From an uncultured Verrucomicrobiota bacterium (GTDB lineage Bacteria; Verrucomicrobiota; Verrucomicrobiia; Opitutales; Opitutaceae): a DNA stretch of 64,000 nucleotides. Position numbers and translations under genes: made by a program. This document shows, piece by piece, positions 1-11,500 of the stretch. Where the stretch lies: positions 96,280 through 160,279 of the forward strand of contig CAIVDS010000056.1 in NCBI GenBank assembly GCA_903904685.1, read 5' to 3'. The notes under the pieces were generated by a model. That model made no database searches and was not told the DNA's origin. It worked only from the letters and a program-made list of their open reading frames with translations. Position 1 is the first letter of the stretch, and each line of letters starts with the position of its first letter.

Positions 1-1002
1 GAGGTAAAACGTCCATATCGGCGCGCCAGCCCACAGACGCTTGTCCCCTTGGATTTGACCGGCGTTTTTAGTGGTCGCATCAAGGCTGCGCCTGAGCACC
101 GCCGACATGCGGAGGCCACCTGCTTTATATTCATCAAGCACGAGCATGCGCCAATATGGAAGCGCCGGAAACGTCGCATGATCCGAGACCTCGACTCTCA
201 GCGCCACACTGGTGTCGCGCTGAATATCCACCACATCGCCAAACTGGATGTTCTCACTGAACCCAGTCTTCGCCTTTCGAGAAATCATGCGGTCAAGAAA
301 CAAGCTGTTACCGAGTTCGAAGCGGGGGATCGCCATAAACAACACCGCCGACAACACCACCACGCCCCCGAAAAGCAGGCCGCCAAACACGGCCACGCGC
401 CAGTCCACGCATTGCCGCAAGCGCTCCGCGAGTCGCCCCCACTTCATTCGCATCCACGCCGGAACCTCCCCCGGCCTCTTCGCTTCATCGTCAACCGTCA
501 GTCCCTGCTCCATCGCATCGGTCAGAGTGATGACCAGCAAAAACACCAGCGCGCACGCCGTGAAAACGACGATCTGCGCGGCAAACAAAATCGAAACCGA
601 CATCACCCCGCCCACCACCACGAGAAACAAGCCCAGCAGGATGAGCTGAAGATCATCGCGGCGTTGGCGCGGTGTGATCACACGATAAAAAATCAGCATG
701 AGCGTCAGCCGGATGACCGGGATCAGCGGCTCCTTCAAATGCAGGGCAAGATCGACCACGAATCCTCCCACGAGGAGCGGGAACGCCAGCCGATGAGCCC
801 AGCGCGGCACACGCGTTGTCAGCTCCGGCTTCGCCAAAACCACCGGCACGGCCACGGTGATCATGATCAACCATGTCCAAGCGGCCACCTCCATGTAGAA
901 AATCGTCCACGCCGAAAGCACGGCGAGCACGCCGCCCAGCAGCCATTTGAGCTGGTGAAGCTCGGCAAGATTAAGCTGCGGCCGCTTTGATTCCATCGAC
1001 AT
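1..1002 (-). CDS. TgpA-like (DUF3488) transglutaminase, N-terminal part
   Basis: This frame stays open from an ATG at 1002 to the window edge, so the 3' end is missing. The N-terminus is hydrophilic (MSMESKRPQLNLAELHQ) and is followed by several membrane segments, for example LLGGVLAVLSAWTIF and the stretch ending FLLVITLTDAMEQ. A later loop contains AIPRFELGN and FSENIQFGDVVDIQRD, typical of the DUF3488/TgpA family of membrane transglutaminases. The catalytic Cys-His-Asp domain would lie beyond the window and cannot be confirmed. It overlaps the end of the DUF58 gene by about 30 bases. MoxR, DUF58 and TgpA genes commonly travel together. The exact role is unknown. Confidence 0.8.
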   Translation of the reverse strand, partial: MSMESKRPQLNLAELHQLKWLLGGVLAVLSAWTIFYMEVAAWTWLIMITVAVPVVLAKPELTTRVPRWAHRLAFPLLVGGFVVDLALHLKEPLIPVIRLTLMLIFYRVITPRQRRDDLQLILLGLFLVVVGGVMSVSILFAAQIVVFTACALVFLLVITLTDAMEQGLTVDDEAKRPGEVPAWMRMKWGRLAERLRQCVDWRVAVFGGLLFGGVVVLSAVLFMAIPRFELGNSLFLDRMISRKAKTGFSENIQFGDVVDIQRDTSVALRVEVSDHATFPALPYWRMLVLDEYKAGGLRMSAVLRRSLDATTKNAGQIQGDKRLWAGAPIWTFYL

Positions 1003-2155
1003 AGGCAAGCACGCCGCGCGCCCCATCAGGCGCGAAGGTAAGCCGGTTAGAAAGGTTGCCCGCTCCTCCGCCCGCGGAGGGTTGATACGGCTGGTCGACC
1101 AACGCGGCCAGCGCGATGCGGTCGAGAAAAAGCTCCAGCTCGCGAACCGATCGCACCGCCTGAGGCGCATCGTCATTGAGCGCGACCGAGGTCAGCCGAC
1201 CAGCGCGGAAATAATCCTCGGCCAGCGTCGCCGCGAAACGACAGAGCAACTCGAACTGCTCCGGCCGCGTCCAGACCTCCGCCGAGGTTTGCATCCAAAG
1301 CGCAAAGCCCGCCTGCATCTCCGTCGAGAACTGCCGCACCATGATCCGCCGGAGGCGCGCACTGGCCTTCCAGTGCACGAGCCGGTGCGAATCACCCTGC
1401 GCGTAAGGACGCAACGCCAGCAAATCGCCGCTGTGCCCGACGGTGGCGCGTTGCTCACCGACGCCGAGCTGACGCCATGCGCCCATCGTGAAACGCCGGT
1501 ATTCCACCGGCGCAGGCCAGACGAGCATCTCTCGCTTGAGTTCGGAGCCGATGATCTTGCGCAAGAAACCGAAGGGGAACACAGATCCCACCGCGACCAT
1601 CTCAACCGCAAGCACGCCGCGGCGTTCCGGCCTCATGGTCCATTCAAGTCGCGTTTCTCCCTGCGGATCGAGCCGGCCACCAAGCGCGCGGCGCACCGAT
1701 TTAGACAGACCGGTAACCTTAAAATCAAACCATAATCCATACGTAGGCAGGATGCGTTTATGATTTGTCAGCTCCAGCGTGACGGAATGCTCCTGCCCCA
1801 CCCGCAACGGCGGCGTCACACGCAGCCGCCACGCGACGCCTCGGATATTAAGCCATGACAACACGCCGCTGGAAACCAGGCACGCCAGCAGCAGCGAGAG
1901 CGTGATGAAGAGAATATTGCTGGAAGTGTTGTAGGCCGCCATGCCGATGCCCATCGCCACGGTGATGAGCAGCGTGCCCGGCACGGTCGGCAGGATGCGT
2001 TCACCGCGATGCGGATATACGAGCGACCAGAGCAGCGTCCGCCACCGATGGCCCAATCCGTTTGCACCACGCCTGCGAGCACTCTGCCAACCGGTAGCGG
2101 CGGGCGCGGAGCGGTAGATCGTTTCGATCGCGTGCATCACGAAAATTTCCTCCAT
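971..2155 (-). CDS. DUF58 domain membrane protein
   Basis: About 394 residues. Two adjacent hydrophobic segments near residues 50-105 (TLLITVAMGIGMAAY, ILFITLSLLLACLV) are followed by a soluble domain. That domain carries the DUF58 hallmark LRPYAQGDSHRLVHWKASAR near residue 255. The ATG at 2155 overlaps the moxR stop codon (TGATG), which implies translational coupling; a TTG one codon upstream is less likely. DUF58 proteins have a von Willebrand A-like fold and accompany MoxR ATPases. They are thought to take part in assembling or activating envelope or metal-dependent complexes, but the substrate here is not known. Confidence 0.88.
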   Translation of the reverse strand: MEEIFVMHAIETIYRSAPAATGWQSARRRGANGLGHRWRTLLWSLVYPHRGERILPTVPGTLLITVAMGIGMAAYNTSSNILFITLSLLLACLVSSGVLSWLNIRGVAWRLRVTPPLRVGQEHSVTLELTNHKRILPTYGLWFDFKVTGLSKSVRRALGGRLDPQGETRLEWTMRPERRGVLAVEMVAVGSVFPFGFLRKIIGSELKREMLVWPAPVEYRRFTMGAWRQLGVGEQRATVGHSGDLLALRPYAQGDSHRLVHWKASARLRRIMVRQFSTEMQAGFALWMQTSAEVWTRPEQFELLCRFAATLAEDYFRAGRLTSVALNDDAPQAVRSVRELELFLDRIALAALVDQPYQPSAGGGAGNLSNRLTFAPDGARGVLAYVDGIKAAAA

Positions 2156-3126
2156 CAAACGAGAACCGGCAAAGAAGCCACGATGCGGCGCAACGTGGCG
2201 GTGATGGCCCGGCGTTCCTCAAGCGCATCCGAGCTTTGTCTCACCAGCGCAAGCCGGTGCGCCAGCACGGGAACAATCAGCGTCTGCACATCGTCGGGCA
2301 GCACGAAATCCCGTCTCAGCAGAAGAGCGCGAGCCTGGGCGGAATGCTTGAGGGCAAGTCCGCCGCGAACCGAAATACCCGCCTTGAACTCGGCTTCCGT
2401 GCGGGTCGCGGCCACAAGCTTCAACACATACTCGAGCACCGAATCCTCGATGAACACCTGCTGCGACAATGCTTGAAGCCCAATAATATCTTCACTCGTA
2501 GCCACGGCATTCAGGGCGATGTCATCATAGTTGGTGCGCGGCGAACGGAGGATTTCCAACTCGTCCGCCGCTTCTGGGTAACCCATGTGCAGTCGCATGA
2601 GAAACCGGTCCATCTGACTCTCTGGGAGCGGAAACGTGCCCTCGTAATCGACCGGATTTTGAGTGGCGAACACGAGGAACGGATCACCCACGGCATAAGC
2701 CTTCCCGTCGATCGTGACGCGCGCGCGGTCCATCACCTCAAGCAGGGCCGACTGGGTTTTCGGCGTAGCGCGATTGATTTCGTCGGCGAGGACGACGTTG
2801 GCGAAGACCGGGCCCTTCTTGAAAACAAAACGTTTCTCCTGCTCGTCGTAGATCGCCACCCCCGTGACGTCGCTCGGCAGCAGGTCGCTGGTGAATTGGA
2901 TACGCGAAAAACTACAGTCCATCGAACGGGCCAGCGAATACGCCAGCGTCGTTTTGCCCACGCCGGGCAAATCCTCGATGAGGAGATGTCCGCCAGCCAC
3001 GAGACAAACGAGCACCTGCTCGATGACCTCGTCCTTGCCCTTGATTGTCACTCGCATGTTGGCGCGCAGACGGTCAAGAATCTGCCAGGCTTCGGTCACA
3101 GCGGGGGCGGAGACAAAATCGCTCAT
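2155..3126 (-). CDS. MoxR-family AAA+ ATPase
   Basis: About 323 residues from the ATG at 3126 (MSDFVSAPAVTEAW). The frame extends upstream, but longer starts would run back towards the end of thiD. Walker A is visible as LPGVGKTTLAYSLA, Walker B as VVLADEINRATPKTQSALLE, and sensor 1 as FATQNPVDYEGTFPLPE, all classical for MoxR. MoxR ATPases act as chaperone-like activators and pair with DUF58 and transglutaminase-like partners, which are the next two genes here. It starts about 60 bases after thiD and may be read through from the thiamine operon, although the functions are unrelated. Confidence 0.92.
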   Translation of the reverse strand: MSDFVSAPAVTEAWQILDRLRANMRVTIKGKDEVIEQVLVCLVAGGHLLIEDLPGVGKTTLAYSLARSMDCSFSRIQFTSDLLPSDVTGVAIYDEQEKRFVFKKGPVFANVVLADEINRATPKTQSALLEVMDRARVTIDGKAYAVGDPFLVFATQNPVDYEGTFPLPESQMDRFLMRLHMGYPEAADELEILRSPRTNYDDIALNAVATSEDIIGLQALSQQVFIEDSVLEYVLKLVAATRTEAEFKAGISVRGGLALKHSAQARALLLRRDFVLPDDVQTLIVPVLAHRLALVRQSSDALEERRAITATLRRIVASLPVLV

Positions 3127-3185
3127 GCCGCAAAGCTGTGCCGACAACGGCACCTTCGCAAGCATCAGCCTCACATCAATCTCTT

Positions 3186-3974
3186 TTATCCGGCAAACGC
3201 CGGTCCAGCTCCGCCACCACCCCAATTTACCATTCGTCCGGCCTTCAGGCTCCTCTGCAGAAACTCCACGGCGTCGCTCACGGCCGTATCAATGCGCCGC
3301 CCGCGAGCCAGCCCTGTCGCAATCGCCGCCGACAACACGCAACCCGTGCCGTGCGTATTGGGCGTGTTGACGCGCGCATGCTCAAACCAGCGTTCCCGGC
3401 TATCAGTCGTAACGAAGCAATCCCTGCAAATTCGCCCGCCGGAATGACCGCCCTTGACGAGCACCGCCTGACAGCCGTCGGCCAGCAACGCCCACGCAGC
3501 GGATTCGGCTTCGCGAAACGTCGTCACCGGCAAGCCCGTCAGCAATGCCGCCTCCGGCCAATTTGGCGTGATGAGAGTGGCGCGAGGAATCAGATTTTTT
3601 TTCAGTGCCCTCACGCCGGCTGCCGATAGAAAACGCGTGCCGCTCGTCGAACCGATCACAGGATCAATCACCAAAGAAATCCCAAACGGGAGCGACTCCG
3701 CTATCGCCTTCACCGCCGCGATGCCGGGCAACAAACCCGTCTTGGCCGCCGCCACGTGAAAATCTCCGGTCACCGCCTTGATCTGCGCCGCGAGCAAAGC
3801 CGGCGAAATCGCCCGCCACGCCATAACGCTCCGCTTGTTTTGCGCGGTGACGGCCGTGATGGCCGTGAGCGCGTAACCGCCGAGCGCATGGATCGTGCGA
3901 CTGTCGGCTTGAATGCCAGCACCCGCTCCGCTGTCGGAGCCGGCAATCGTCAGCACGCATGGCGGGAGTTTCAT
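3186..3974 (-). CDS. thiD: Hydroxymethylpyrimidine/phosphomethylpyrimidine kinase
   Basis: 262 residues from an ATG that overlaps the thiF-like stop (ATGA). The N-terminal TIAGSDSGAGAGIQADSRTI is the ribokinase-fold HMP-binding signature. The C-terminal NTHGTGCVLSAAIA contains the anion-hole/catalytic motif GTGC. ThiD phosphorylates HMP-P to HMP-PP for condensation with thiazole phosphate. It is the last thiamine gene of the minus-strand operon under the TPP riboswitch at 10464-10560. Length is normal for the family. Confidence 0.95.
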   Translation of the reverse strand: MKLPPCVLTIAGSDSGAGAGIQADSRTIHALGGYALTAITAVTAQNKRSVMAWRAISPALLAAQIKAVTGDFHVAAAKTGLLPGIAAVKAIAESLPFGISLVIDPVIGSTSGTRFLSAAGVRALKKNLIPRATLITPNWPEAALLTGLPVTTFREAESAAWALLADGCQAVLVKGGHSGGRICRDCFVTTDSRERWFEHARVNTPNTHGTGCVLSAAIATGLARGRRIDTAVSDAVEFLQRSLKAGRMVNWGGGGAGPAFAG

Positions 3975-5080
3975 GCGACAGGTTTTGACCAAGCCTTGTA
4001 GCCGCCTCGCAGGCTAGTGATGGCGGCGAATCCGTAGCGAGTGCGCAAGATGGGCAGCGCCTTCATGCTGCGCACACCGCCCGCGCAATAAACGACGGTC
4101 GGTCGCTGCGCATCAAGCGAAGCGAGCGCAACGCGGGCCGCGTCGGATGCCAAACCGGCGAGCGGCACGTGGACCGAAGGCTGGATGGCGCCAAGCGCCC
4201 GCTCCCAGTCTTCGCGCACGTCGATGAGTTGCACGGAGTCAAGGCGGACACACAATGCGTCGGGCAAAATTTCGTCGGGCGTAGTCGTGGAGGACGGGAC
4301 GGCGCAGGTTTCACCGTAGCCTTCGGGCGGAAGCGCGGTGATGGCGCGGCTCACGGGATTGGCGGCGAAGCGCAGGGTGCGCGAGGTCATCGTGAGCGAA
4401 TTCCAGAGGAGCAGACGACCTGAAAGCGGTTCGCCGAGACCGGTAAGCAGCTTGACCGCTTCGGTCGCCTGAATGGTTCCGATAAGTCCCGGCAGGACCC
4501 CGAGCACACCGGCTTCGGCGCAGTTGGGCACGGTGCCGGCAACAGGCGGCTCAGGGAAGAGGCAGCGGTAGGTGGGACCGCCGCGGAAGTTGAAGACACT
4601 CGCCTGACCCTCGAAGCCTTGAATCGCTCCGTAAACGAGCGGGCGGGCCGCGAGCACGCAGGCGTCGTTGACGAGGTAGCGCGTCGCAAAGTTGTCGGAG
4701 CCGTCGAGGACGACGTCATGAGCGGCGACAAGCGCAAGAGCGTTGTCGCGCGTGAAGCGAGCAACAACAGGCATGATGTTGAGAAGTGGATTCAGTGCGC
4801 GCAGGCGGGCGGCAGCGGCTTGGGCTTTGGGGAGACCGGTGTCGGAGGTCGTGTAGAGGACCTGGCGTTGGAGGTTGGAGACATCGACCGTGTCGGCGTC
4901 GATAATCGTGATGCGGCCTACGCCGGCAGCGGCGAGATAAAGGAGCGCGAGGCAGCCGAGTCCGCCGGCGCCGATGACGAGGACGGAGCCGTGCTTCAGT
5001 TTTTCCTGCGCTTCGGGACCGAAGCCGGAGAGCGATAGGTGGCGCTGGTAGCGGAGAAGTTCGTCAGGCGTGAACGGCAT
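3971..5080 (-). CDS. thiF: ThiF/MoeB-type sulfur-carrier adenylyltransferase with C-terminal rhodanese domain
   Basis: 369 residues from the ATG at 5080 ([20 protein letters not shown]), overlapping the thiH end by 17 bases. Residues about 30-60 hold the nucleotide-binding VLVIGAGGLGCLALLYLAAA. Residues about 170-195 hold TYRCLFPEPP and PNCAEAGVLG, where the latter contains the reactive Cys position of ThiF/MoeB proteins. The last 100 residues form a rhodanese domain with active-site loop VVYCAGGVRSMKAL. Expected role: adenylate ThiS at its C-terminal Gly and pass sulfur from the rhodanese Cys. The usual zinc-binding CxxC pairs look eroded: the first is TYRC and the second pair is not seen. 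Operon context makes the ThiF role likely, though it may also serve MoaD. Confidence 0.87.
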   Translation of the reverse strand: MPFTPDELLRYQRHLSLSGFGPEAQEKLKHGSVLVIGAGGLGCLALLYLAAAGVGRITIIDADTVDVSNLQRQVLYTTSDTGLPKAQAAAARLRALNPLLNIMPVVARFTRDNALALVAAHDVVLDGSDNFATRYLVNDACVLAARPLVYGAIQGFEGQASVFNFRGGPTYRCLFPEPPVAGTVPNCAEAGVLGVLPGLIGTIQATEAVKLLTGLGEPLSGRLLLWNSLTMTSRTLRFAANPVSRAITALPPEGYGETCAVPSSTTTPDEILPDALCVRLDSVQLIDVREDWERALGAIQPSVHVPLAGLASDAARVALASLDAQRPTVVYCAGGVRSMKALPILRTRYGFAAITSLRGGYKAWSKPVA

Positions 5081-6218
5081 TGTCGGAACGTGCGAATTGC
5101 TGCCCATCGTAAGTGGAGTCCCAATCTTTCCAAACAGGTTCGTAGCCATTGGAACGGAGGAAGGCGGCGACTTCCTCGGCACTGCGTTCGTCGCTGATGA
5201 CGAACTGCTCAAGAGATTCCTCGGCGGCGGCGTAGCCGCCGGGATTTGTCTTCGAGCCGGCGCTCATCGAGGTGAAGCCGAGCTTGTAGGCGTGATTGCG
5301 GAAGTGCGGACTCTCGCGGGTCGAGAGCGATAGCTCGACCTCTTGGCTGAAAAGGCGAAACGCACAGGCGGTCTGCACGAGGTCGCGCTCGTTGAAAGGC
5401 GTGATTGCAATATCGGCGCCGGCGTGCGGGCGGAGGCGGGGAAAAGAAAGGCTATAGCGGGTGCGCCAGTAGGTTTTTTCGAGATACGCGAGATGGAGAC
5501 CAGTGAACCACGCCTCCGCGCGCCAATCAGATAATCCGTAGAGGGCGCCGAGACCGATTTTTTTCACGCCGGCGCAGCCAAGACGGTCGGCCGTCTCGAG
5601 GCGATAGGCCATATCGGACTTGGGGCCTTTGAGGTGATGCTTCGGATAGGTGGCGGGATCATAGGTCTCTTGGTAAACGAGCACCGCGCTAAGGCCAGCG
5701 GCGACGAGGGTTTCGTAGTCGGCTTGATCAAGCGGCTGGACTTCAACGGAAAGACTGGAGAAACGGGGGCGGAGGAGGCGCAGGGCGTTTTCGAGATAGG
5801 GAACGCCGTAGCGGGTGGATTCGCCGGTGACGAAAAGGACGTGCTCGAAACCGTGACGCTCCAGCACGTCCGCCTCGGCAAGGATTTCGGCGTCGTCGAG
5901 GGCTTTGCGGGGTATCTTGTTTTGCGCACTGAAGCCGCAGTAGGTGCAGATGTTGGCGCAGACGTTGGTCAAATACATCGGCGCATAAAGCTGCATGGTG
6001 CGGCCAAAGCGCTCGACAGTGAGCCGATGGCTAAGTGCGGCCATCTCTTCGAGAAACGGCGCGGCGGCGGGCGACAGGAGCGCAGCGAGGTCGTCGAGAG
6101 CTAGACCGCGACCGGCGCGATCAAGAGCGCGGCGGACGTCGGCAGGCGTGCGCGTGGCGATAGACGCGGCGACGGCGGCGAAGTCGTGTTGTTTCCAGGT
6201 TTCAACGAACGTGCTCAT
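5064..6218 (-). CDS. thiH: 2-iminoacetate synthase (tyrosine lyase)
   Basis: 384 residues. The radical SAM cluster motif is visible as [10 protein letters not shown] (CxxxCxxC) near residue 87, preceded by [12 protein letters not shown] as in ThiH. ThiH cleaves tyrosine to dehydroglycine and p-cresol, supplying the glycine imine for the thiazole ring. It replaces the oxygen-dependent ThiO, so this organism can make the thiazole without oxygen. The start overlaps the thiG stop (ATGA), and the gene is followed by the thiF-like gene within the same operon. Confidence 0.95.
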   Translation of the reverse strand: MSTFVETWKQHDFAAVAASIATRTPADVRRALDRAGRGLALDDLAALLSPAAAPFLEEMAALSHRLTVERFGRTMQLYAPMYLTNVCANICTYCGFSAQNKIPRKALDDAEILAEADVLERHGFEHVLFVTGESTRYGVPYLENALRLLRPRFSSLSVEVQPLDQADYETLVAAGLSAVLVYQETYDPATYPKHHLKGPKSDMAYRLETADRLGCAGVKKIGLGALYGLSDWRAEAWFTGLHLAYLEKTYWRTRYSLSFPRLRPHAGADIAITPFNERDLVQTACAFRLFSQEVELSLSTRESPHFRNHAYKLGFTSMSAGSKTNPGGYAAAEESLEQFVISDERSAEEVAAFLRSNGYEPVWKDWDSTYDGQQFARSDNAVHA

Positions 6219-7006
6219 ACCGAGGCGAGAAACGAGGTGAGCGGCGAGGTCGCGTGAGCCTCGGGCAAAGACTTTGAAAAACGCGAAGCGATGCCGGCTT
6301 CGTAGGCGAAACGCCCGGCTTCGACGGCGAGTTTAAAAGCGTGTCCCATCGCGATAGAATCGGTGGCGGCGGCGATGGCGGTGTTAACAAGGACAGCGTC
6401 CGCGCCCATTTCGAGGGCGGCGGCGGCGTGCGAAGGAACGCCAAGACCGGCGTCGATGACGACGGGGACGCGGGCTTGGGCGATGATGATTTCGAGGAAG
6501 GCGCGGGATTCGAGGCCGAGGTTGCTGCCGATGGGAGCACCGAGCGGCATGACGGCGGCGGCTCCGGCTTCCTCGAGTTGTTTGCAAAGCACCGGATCGG
6601 CGTGAACGTAGGGCAACACGACGAAGCCGCGCTTCACGAGTTCGCGGGTGGCGAGGAGCGTCTCGACCGGGTCGGGCATGAGATACTTCGGGTCGGGGTG
6701 AATCTCGAGTTTGAGCCAGTTCGTGCCAAGCGCCTCGCGGGCGAGTTCGGCGGCGAGGATGGCTTCCTTGGCATCGCGAACGCCGGAGGTGTTGGGCAGG
6801 AGGCGATATTTGCCGGTGTCGAGGTGGTCAACGATGTCGTCGGGCGCGCCATCGGTGCGAACCCGGCGCAGAGCCATCGTTACCAATTCGGCTCCCGATG
6901 CGGCGAGGCTGGCAGCCATGACGTCGCCGGAGCTGTATTTTCCGGTTCCGAGGAAGAGGCGGGAGCGGAAGGTGACGCCAGCGATGACGAGGGGGGAGGT
7001 TTTCAT
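6215..7006 (-). CDS. thiG: Thiazole synthase
   Basis: 263 residues from the ATG at 7006; a GTG two codons upstream is also possible. Family features are [20 protein letters not shown] at the N-terminus, [17 protein letters not shown] with the conserved lysine region that forms the imine with DXP, and the C-terminal phosphate-binding loop [20 protein letters not shown]. ThiG joins deoxyxylulose phosphate, dehydroglycine and ThiS-thiocarboxylate into the thiazole phosphate carboxylate. It lies directly between thiE and thiH, an order that matches its ThiG-ThiH partnership. Confidence 0.96.
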   Translation of the reverse strand: MKTSPLVIAGVTFRSRLFLGTGKYSSGDVMAASLAASGAELVTMALRRVRTDGAPDDIVDHLDTGKYRLLPNTSGVRDAKEAILAAELAREALGTNWLKLEIHPDPKYLMPDPVETLLATRELVKRGFVVLPYVHADPVLCKQLEEAGAAAVMPLGAPIGSNLGLESRAFLEIIIAQARVPVVIDAGLGVPSHAAAALEMGADAVLVNTAIAAATDSIAMGHAFKLAVEAGRFAYEAGIASRFSKSLPEAHATSPLTSFLASV

Positions 7007-7015
7007 GAGCACTAA

Positions 7016-7657
7016 TTAGGAGATCGCGGACCAGGCAGTCGTGAAGGCGGCGTAGTTGGCGGTGACTTGGTTGTTGATATAAAGGGACGACGACACGGCG
7101 ACACCGGCGAGTTGGATGGCGCGCAGCGCGGACAGGTCGGCAGGCACCACGCCACCGATGGCCCACGCGGGCAGTCCATCGAGAAGCGGCAGGAGCGCGG
7201 TGATGCCGTCGAGCCCGAGCACGGGCGCGAGTTTTTGCTTGGTGGCGGTGAAACGGAACGGGCCGATGCCGACGTAGTCGAGCACATGGGATGCGGCGGC
7301 GTGTCGGGCGGCAGCGGCGTTATTGACGGTGCCGCCGAGGATTTTGTCGGGGCTCAGGCGAGCGCGGGCGGCGGTCCAAGTCTCGTCGAGGCTGCCGAGG
7401 TGGACGCCGTCGGCATCGGACGCGATGGCGATGTCCACGCTGTCGTTGATGGTACAGAGCACGCCGGCGTCGTGGCAGATCGTGACGACTTCTCGGGCGG
7501 TGGAGAGCCAGACATCGGGCGCGGCATTTTTCATGCGCAACTGAATCCAGCGGGCACCGGCTTCGACGAGGGCGCGGGCTTGGTCGGCGTGCGAGATCGG
7601 CAGACCGTCCATCGTGAGGGCCATGACCGGCGGGAAATGGTCGGGATCAGGCGGCAT
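7016..7657 (-). CDS. thiE: Thiamine phosphate synthase
   Basis: 213 residues from the ATG at 7657, which overlaps the end of the upstream tenI-like gene by 11 bases. Active-site motifs are present: WIQLRMKNA for pyrophosphate binding, CTINDSVDIAIASDADGVHLG for Mg/HMP-PP binding, and YVGIGPFRFTATK. It condenses HMP-PP with thiazole phosphate to give thiamine monophosphate. It is the better candidate of the two neighbouring ThiE-fold proteins for the true synthase because QLRMK and IND are intact. Confidence 0.93.
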   Translation of the reverse strand: MPPDPDHFPPVMALTMDGLPISHADQARALVEAGARWIQLRMKNAAPDVWLSTAREVVTICHDAGVLCTINDSVDIAIASDADGVHLGSLDETWTAARARLSPDKILGGTVNNAAAARHAAASHVLDYVGIGPFRFTATKQKLAPVLGLDGITALLPLLDGLPAWAIGGVVPADLSALRAIQLAGVAVSSSLYINNQVTANYAAFTTAWSAIS

Positions 7658-8234
7658 GGGCGAGGAGGGCGGTTTGGAGTTCGGCGAACGCGCGCACGGG
7701 GTCGGCGGCCTGCCAGATCGCGCCGAGGACGGCGACACCGTCGAAGCCGAGTTCGTGGCAGGCCGGGATGCGCGAAGCGTCGATGCCGCCGAGGGCAATC
7801 ATTTCGGCGCGGTGCGGGAGGGCGAGAACGGATTTGAGTTCGGCGGGCGCAAGGCGGGTGGCGGGCGCATGGCCGGGCTTGGAAAACGACGGGAAGATCG
7901 GGCTGACGAGCAGGCGGTCGTAACCGGCGAGCGCGGCACGGAGGGTGGTGATATCATGGACGGCGCGGCTGCGCAGCAATGTCGATGGCGCTCCATCGGC
8001 ATCGCGATAATGAAGGCCGCCAAGGCCGAACTCGGTGGCGAGGTCGTGGTACGTGTGCAGCACGATGCGCGAGTGAAACTTCGCCGGGAGCGCGCACAAC
8101 CATGCTGCGAGCTGGTCGCGGGACCATGTGGGCTTGCGCAGGTGGTAGCTCGTCAGGCCCGCGGCGAAGAGTTCCACGAGAGTGGAGTGCTCGCGGGGGC
8201 CTTCGGTTTCGGGGGAGATGACGATGAGTTTCAC
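7647..8234 (-). CDS. tenI: TenI/ThiE-like TIM-barrel protein, probable thiazole tautomerase
   Basis: About 195 residues from a GTG at 8234 (MKLIVISPETEG), 13 bases after thiS. A frame extension upstream would overlap thiS and has no family similarity. It has the ThiE fold (YHLRKPTWSRDQLAAWL, GLGGLHYRDAD, LLVSPIFPSFSKPGH, GFDGVAVLGAIWQ). The synthase motifs QLRxK and IND are replaced by HLRKP and VLHTYHDLA, which fits the TenI branch. TenI speeds aromatisation of the ThiG product. This role is inferred from family and context; a second, weak thiamine phosphate synthase cannot be excluded. Confidence 0.78.
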   Translation of the reverse strand: MKLIVISPETEGPREHSTLVELFAAGLTSYHLRKPTWSRDQLAAWLCALPAKFHSRIVLHTYHDLATEFGLGGLHYRDADGAPSTLLRSRAVHDITTLRAALAGYDRLLVSPIFPSFSKPGHAPATRLAPAELKSVLALPHRAEMIALGGIDASRIPACHELGFDGVAVLGAIWQAADPVRAFAELQTALLAHAA

Positions 8235-8247
8235 GGGGCGCTTAACC

Positions 8248-8451
8248 TTAACCGCCTTGGGTGGCCTGGATGACGAGGATGCGTTCGCCGTCGGCGAGCG
8301 GACGGACCGGCCACGCGGAGCGCGGCACAACCTCGTCGTTGATGGCGATGGCCACGCCTTTGCGCTCGGCCAAACCGAGCTCGCGGAGCAGGTCCATGAG
8401 TGCGGTGTCGGCAGCGAGCGCGCGGGGTTGATCGTTTACGAAGACGGTCAT
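8248..8451 (-). CDS. thiS: Sulfur carrier protein ThiS
   Basis: 67 residues, beta-grasp fold. It starts MTVFVNDQPRAL and ends ILVIQATQGG, with the C-terminal Gly-Gly that is adenylated by ThiF and then thiocarboxylated. It lies eight bases downstream of thiC and upstream of the tenI-like gene. Donor of the thiazole sulfur to ThiG. Confidence 0.94.
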   Translation of the reverse strand: MTVFVNDQPRALAADTALMDLLRELGLAERKGVAIAINDEVVPRSAWPVRPLADGERILVIQATQGG

Positions 8452-8459
8452 GGCCGGCG

Positions 8460-10574
<2,115 letters not shown>

Positions 10575-10660
10575 TTAACTCATGCAGAGACGGGGTTCTT
10601 TCAACTTAAATTTTGCGATGCGATGTGCCGACGCAACCCCTGCCCCGTCCCGCCTGCGAG

Positions 10661-11482
10661 TTACAACAGCTTAATCAGCGCCGAAAAATCCTCGTCGGCA
10701 AAACCCGCACGCTCAGCGGCGGCGAGGCAATCGCGGACAGTATCAAGCACGGGAAACTCCTCGCAGCCGTTGATACCCGAAGCGAGACGCATGTCCTTGA
10801 GCATATGTTTGACGGAAAACTGAGGCGCAAAATCACCTGCGCGGAGCTTGGGTTCCTTGAGTTTGGTGAGGCCGGAGTAGCCTACGTTTTTACCCATCGC
10901 GCCGAAGAAAATGTCGTCGCTGATACCCGCGCGCCGCGCCAGCACGAGCGCCTCGGAAAGCGCTTCCATCTGCGCGGCGATGTTGAGGTTCATCGCCAGT
11001 TTGAGGGTAGCCGCCTGCCGATTCGTCCCGATGTGGAAGCGCGTCTGCGACACCAGCGAAAGCAGCGGCTCCAACTCGGCCACGAGCGCCGCGTCGCCGC
11101 CCAGATAATAGACGGTCTGCTTCTGCTCGGCGGCCGGCTTGCTGCCGGTAAAGGGAGCTTCGAGATAACGCGCGCCCTTCCGTATCACAAGCTGGCGGAA
11201 CTCCTCGCTGCTCGCCGGATCGATGGTGCTGGATTGCACGACGATCTTGCCCGGACCGAGCACGGACAAAAGGCGTTGGAGCAACGCGCGCACGGCGGGC
11301 GGATCGGCCACGACGATCTGCACAATATCGACTGCGGAGGCGACCGCCTCGGGAGTGGCTTTCCACCGGGGGAAATCCGGTTGCGCGGTGCGGTTCCACG
11401 CGCCGGCCAACACGCCGGCGGCCTCGTAATGCCGCGCCCAAACTCCGCCGATGATGCCCAGACCGATGACGCCAATTTTCAT
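10661..11482 (-). CDS. NAD(P)-dependent beta-hydroxyacid dehydrogenase family oxidoreductase
   Basis: 273 residues. The N-terminal Rossmann motif is MKIGVIGLGIIGGVWARHYE. The substrate-binding signature appears as YLEAPFTGSKPAAEQKQTV, and the catalytic Lys helix as KLAMNLNIAAQMEALSEALV. This places it in the 3-hydroxyisobutyrate dehydrogenase / glyoxylate-succinic semialdehyde reductase superfamily; the substrate cannot be told from sequence. It lies upstream of the thiamine operon on the same strand, but about 100 bases holding the riboswitch promoter separate them. Confidence 0.87.
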   Translation of the reverse strand: MKIGVIGLGIIGGVWARHYEAAGVLAGAWNRTAQPDFPRWKATPEAVASAVDIVQIVVADPPAVRALLQRLLSVLGPGKIVVQSSTIDPASSEEFRQLVIRKGARYLEAPFTGSKPAAEQKQTVYYLGGDAALVAELEPLLSLVSQTRFHIGTNRQAATLKLAMNLNIAAQMEALSEALVLARRAGISDDIFFGAMGKNVGYSGLTKLKEPKLRAGDFAPQFSVKHMLKDMRLASGINGCEEFPVLDTVRDCLAAAERAGFADEDFSALIKLL

Positions 11483-11500
11483 AAAAACACCTATGACCAG

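Noticed and set aside
653-946. 97-residue minus-strand frame inside the first gene
   Set aside because: It lies in the wrong frame of the TgpA-like gene, whose membrane segments run through the whole interval from 1002 to the window edge.
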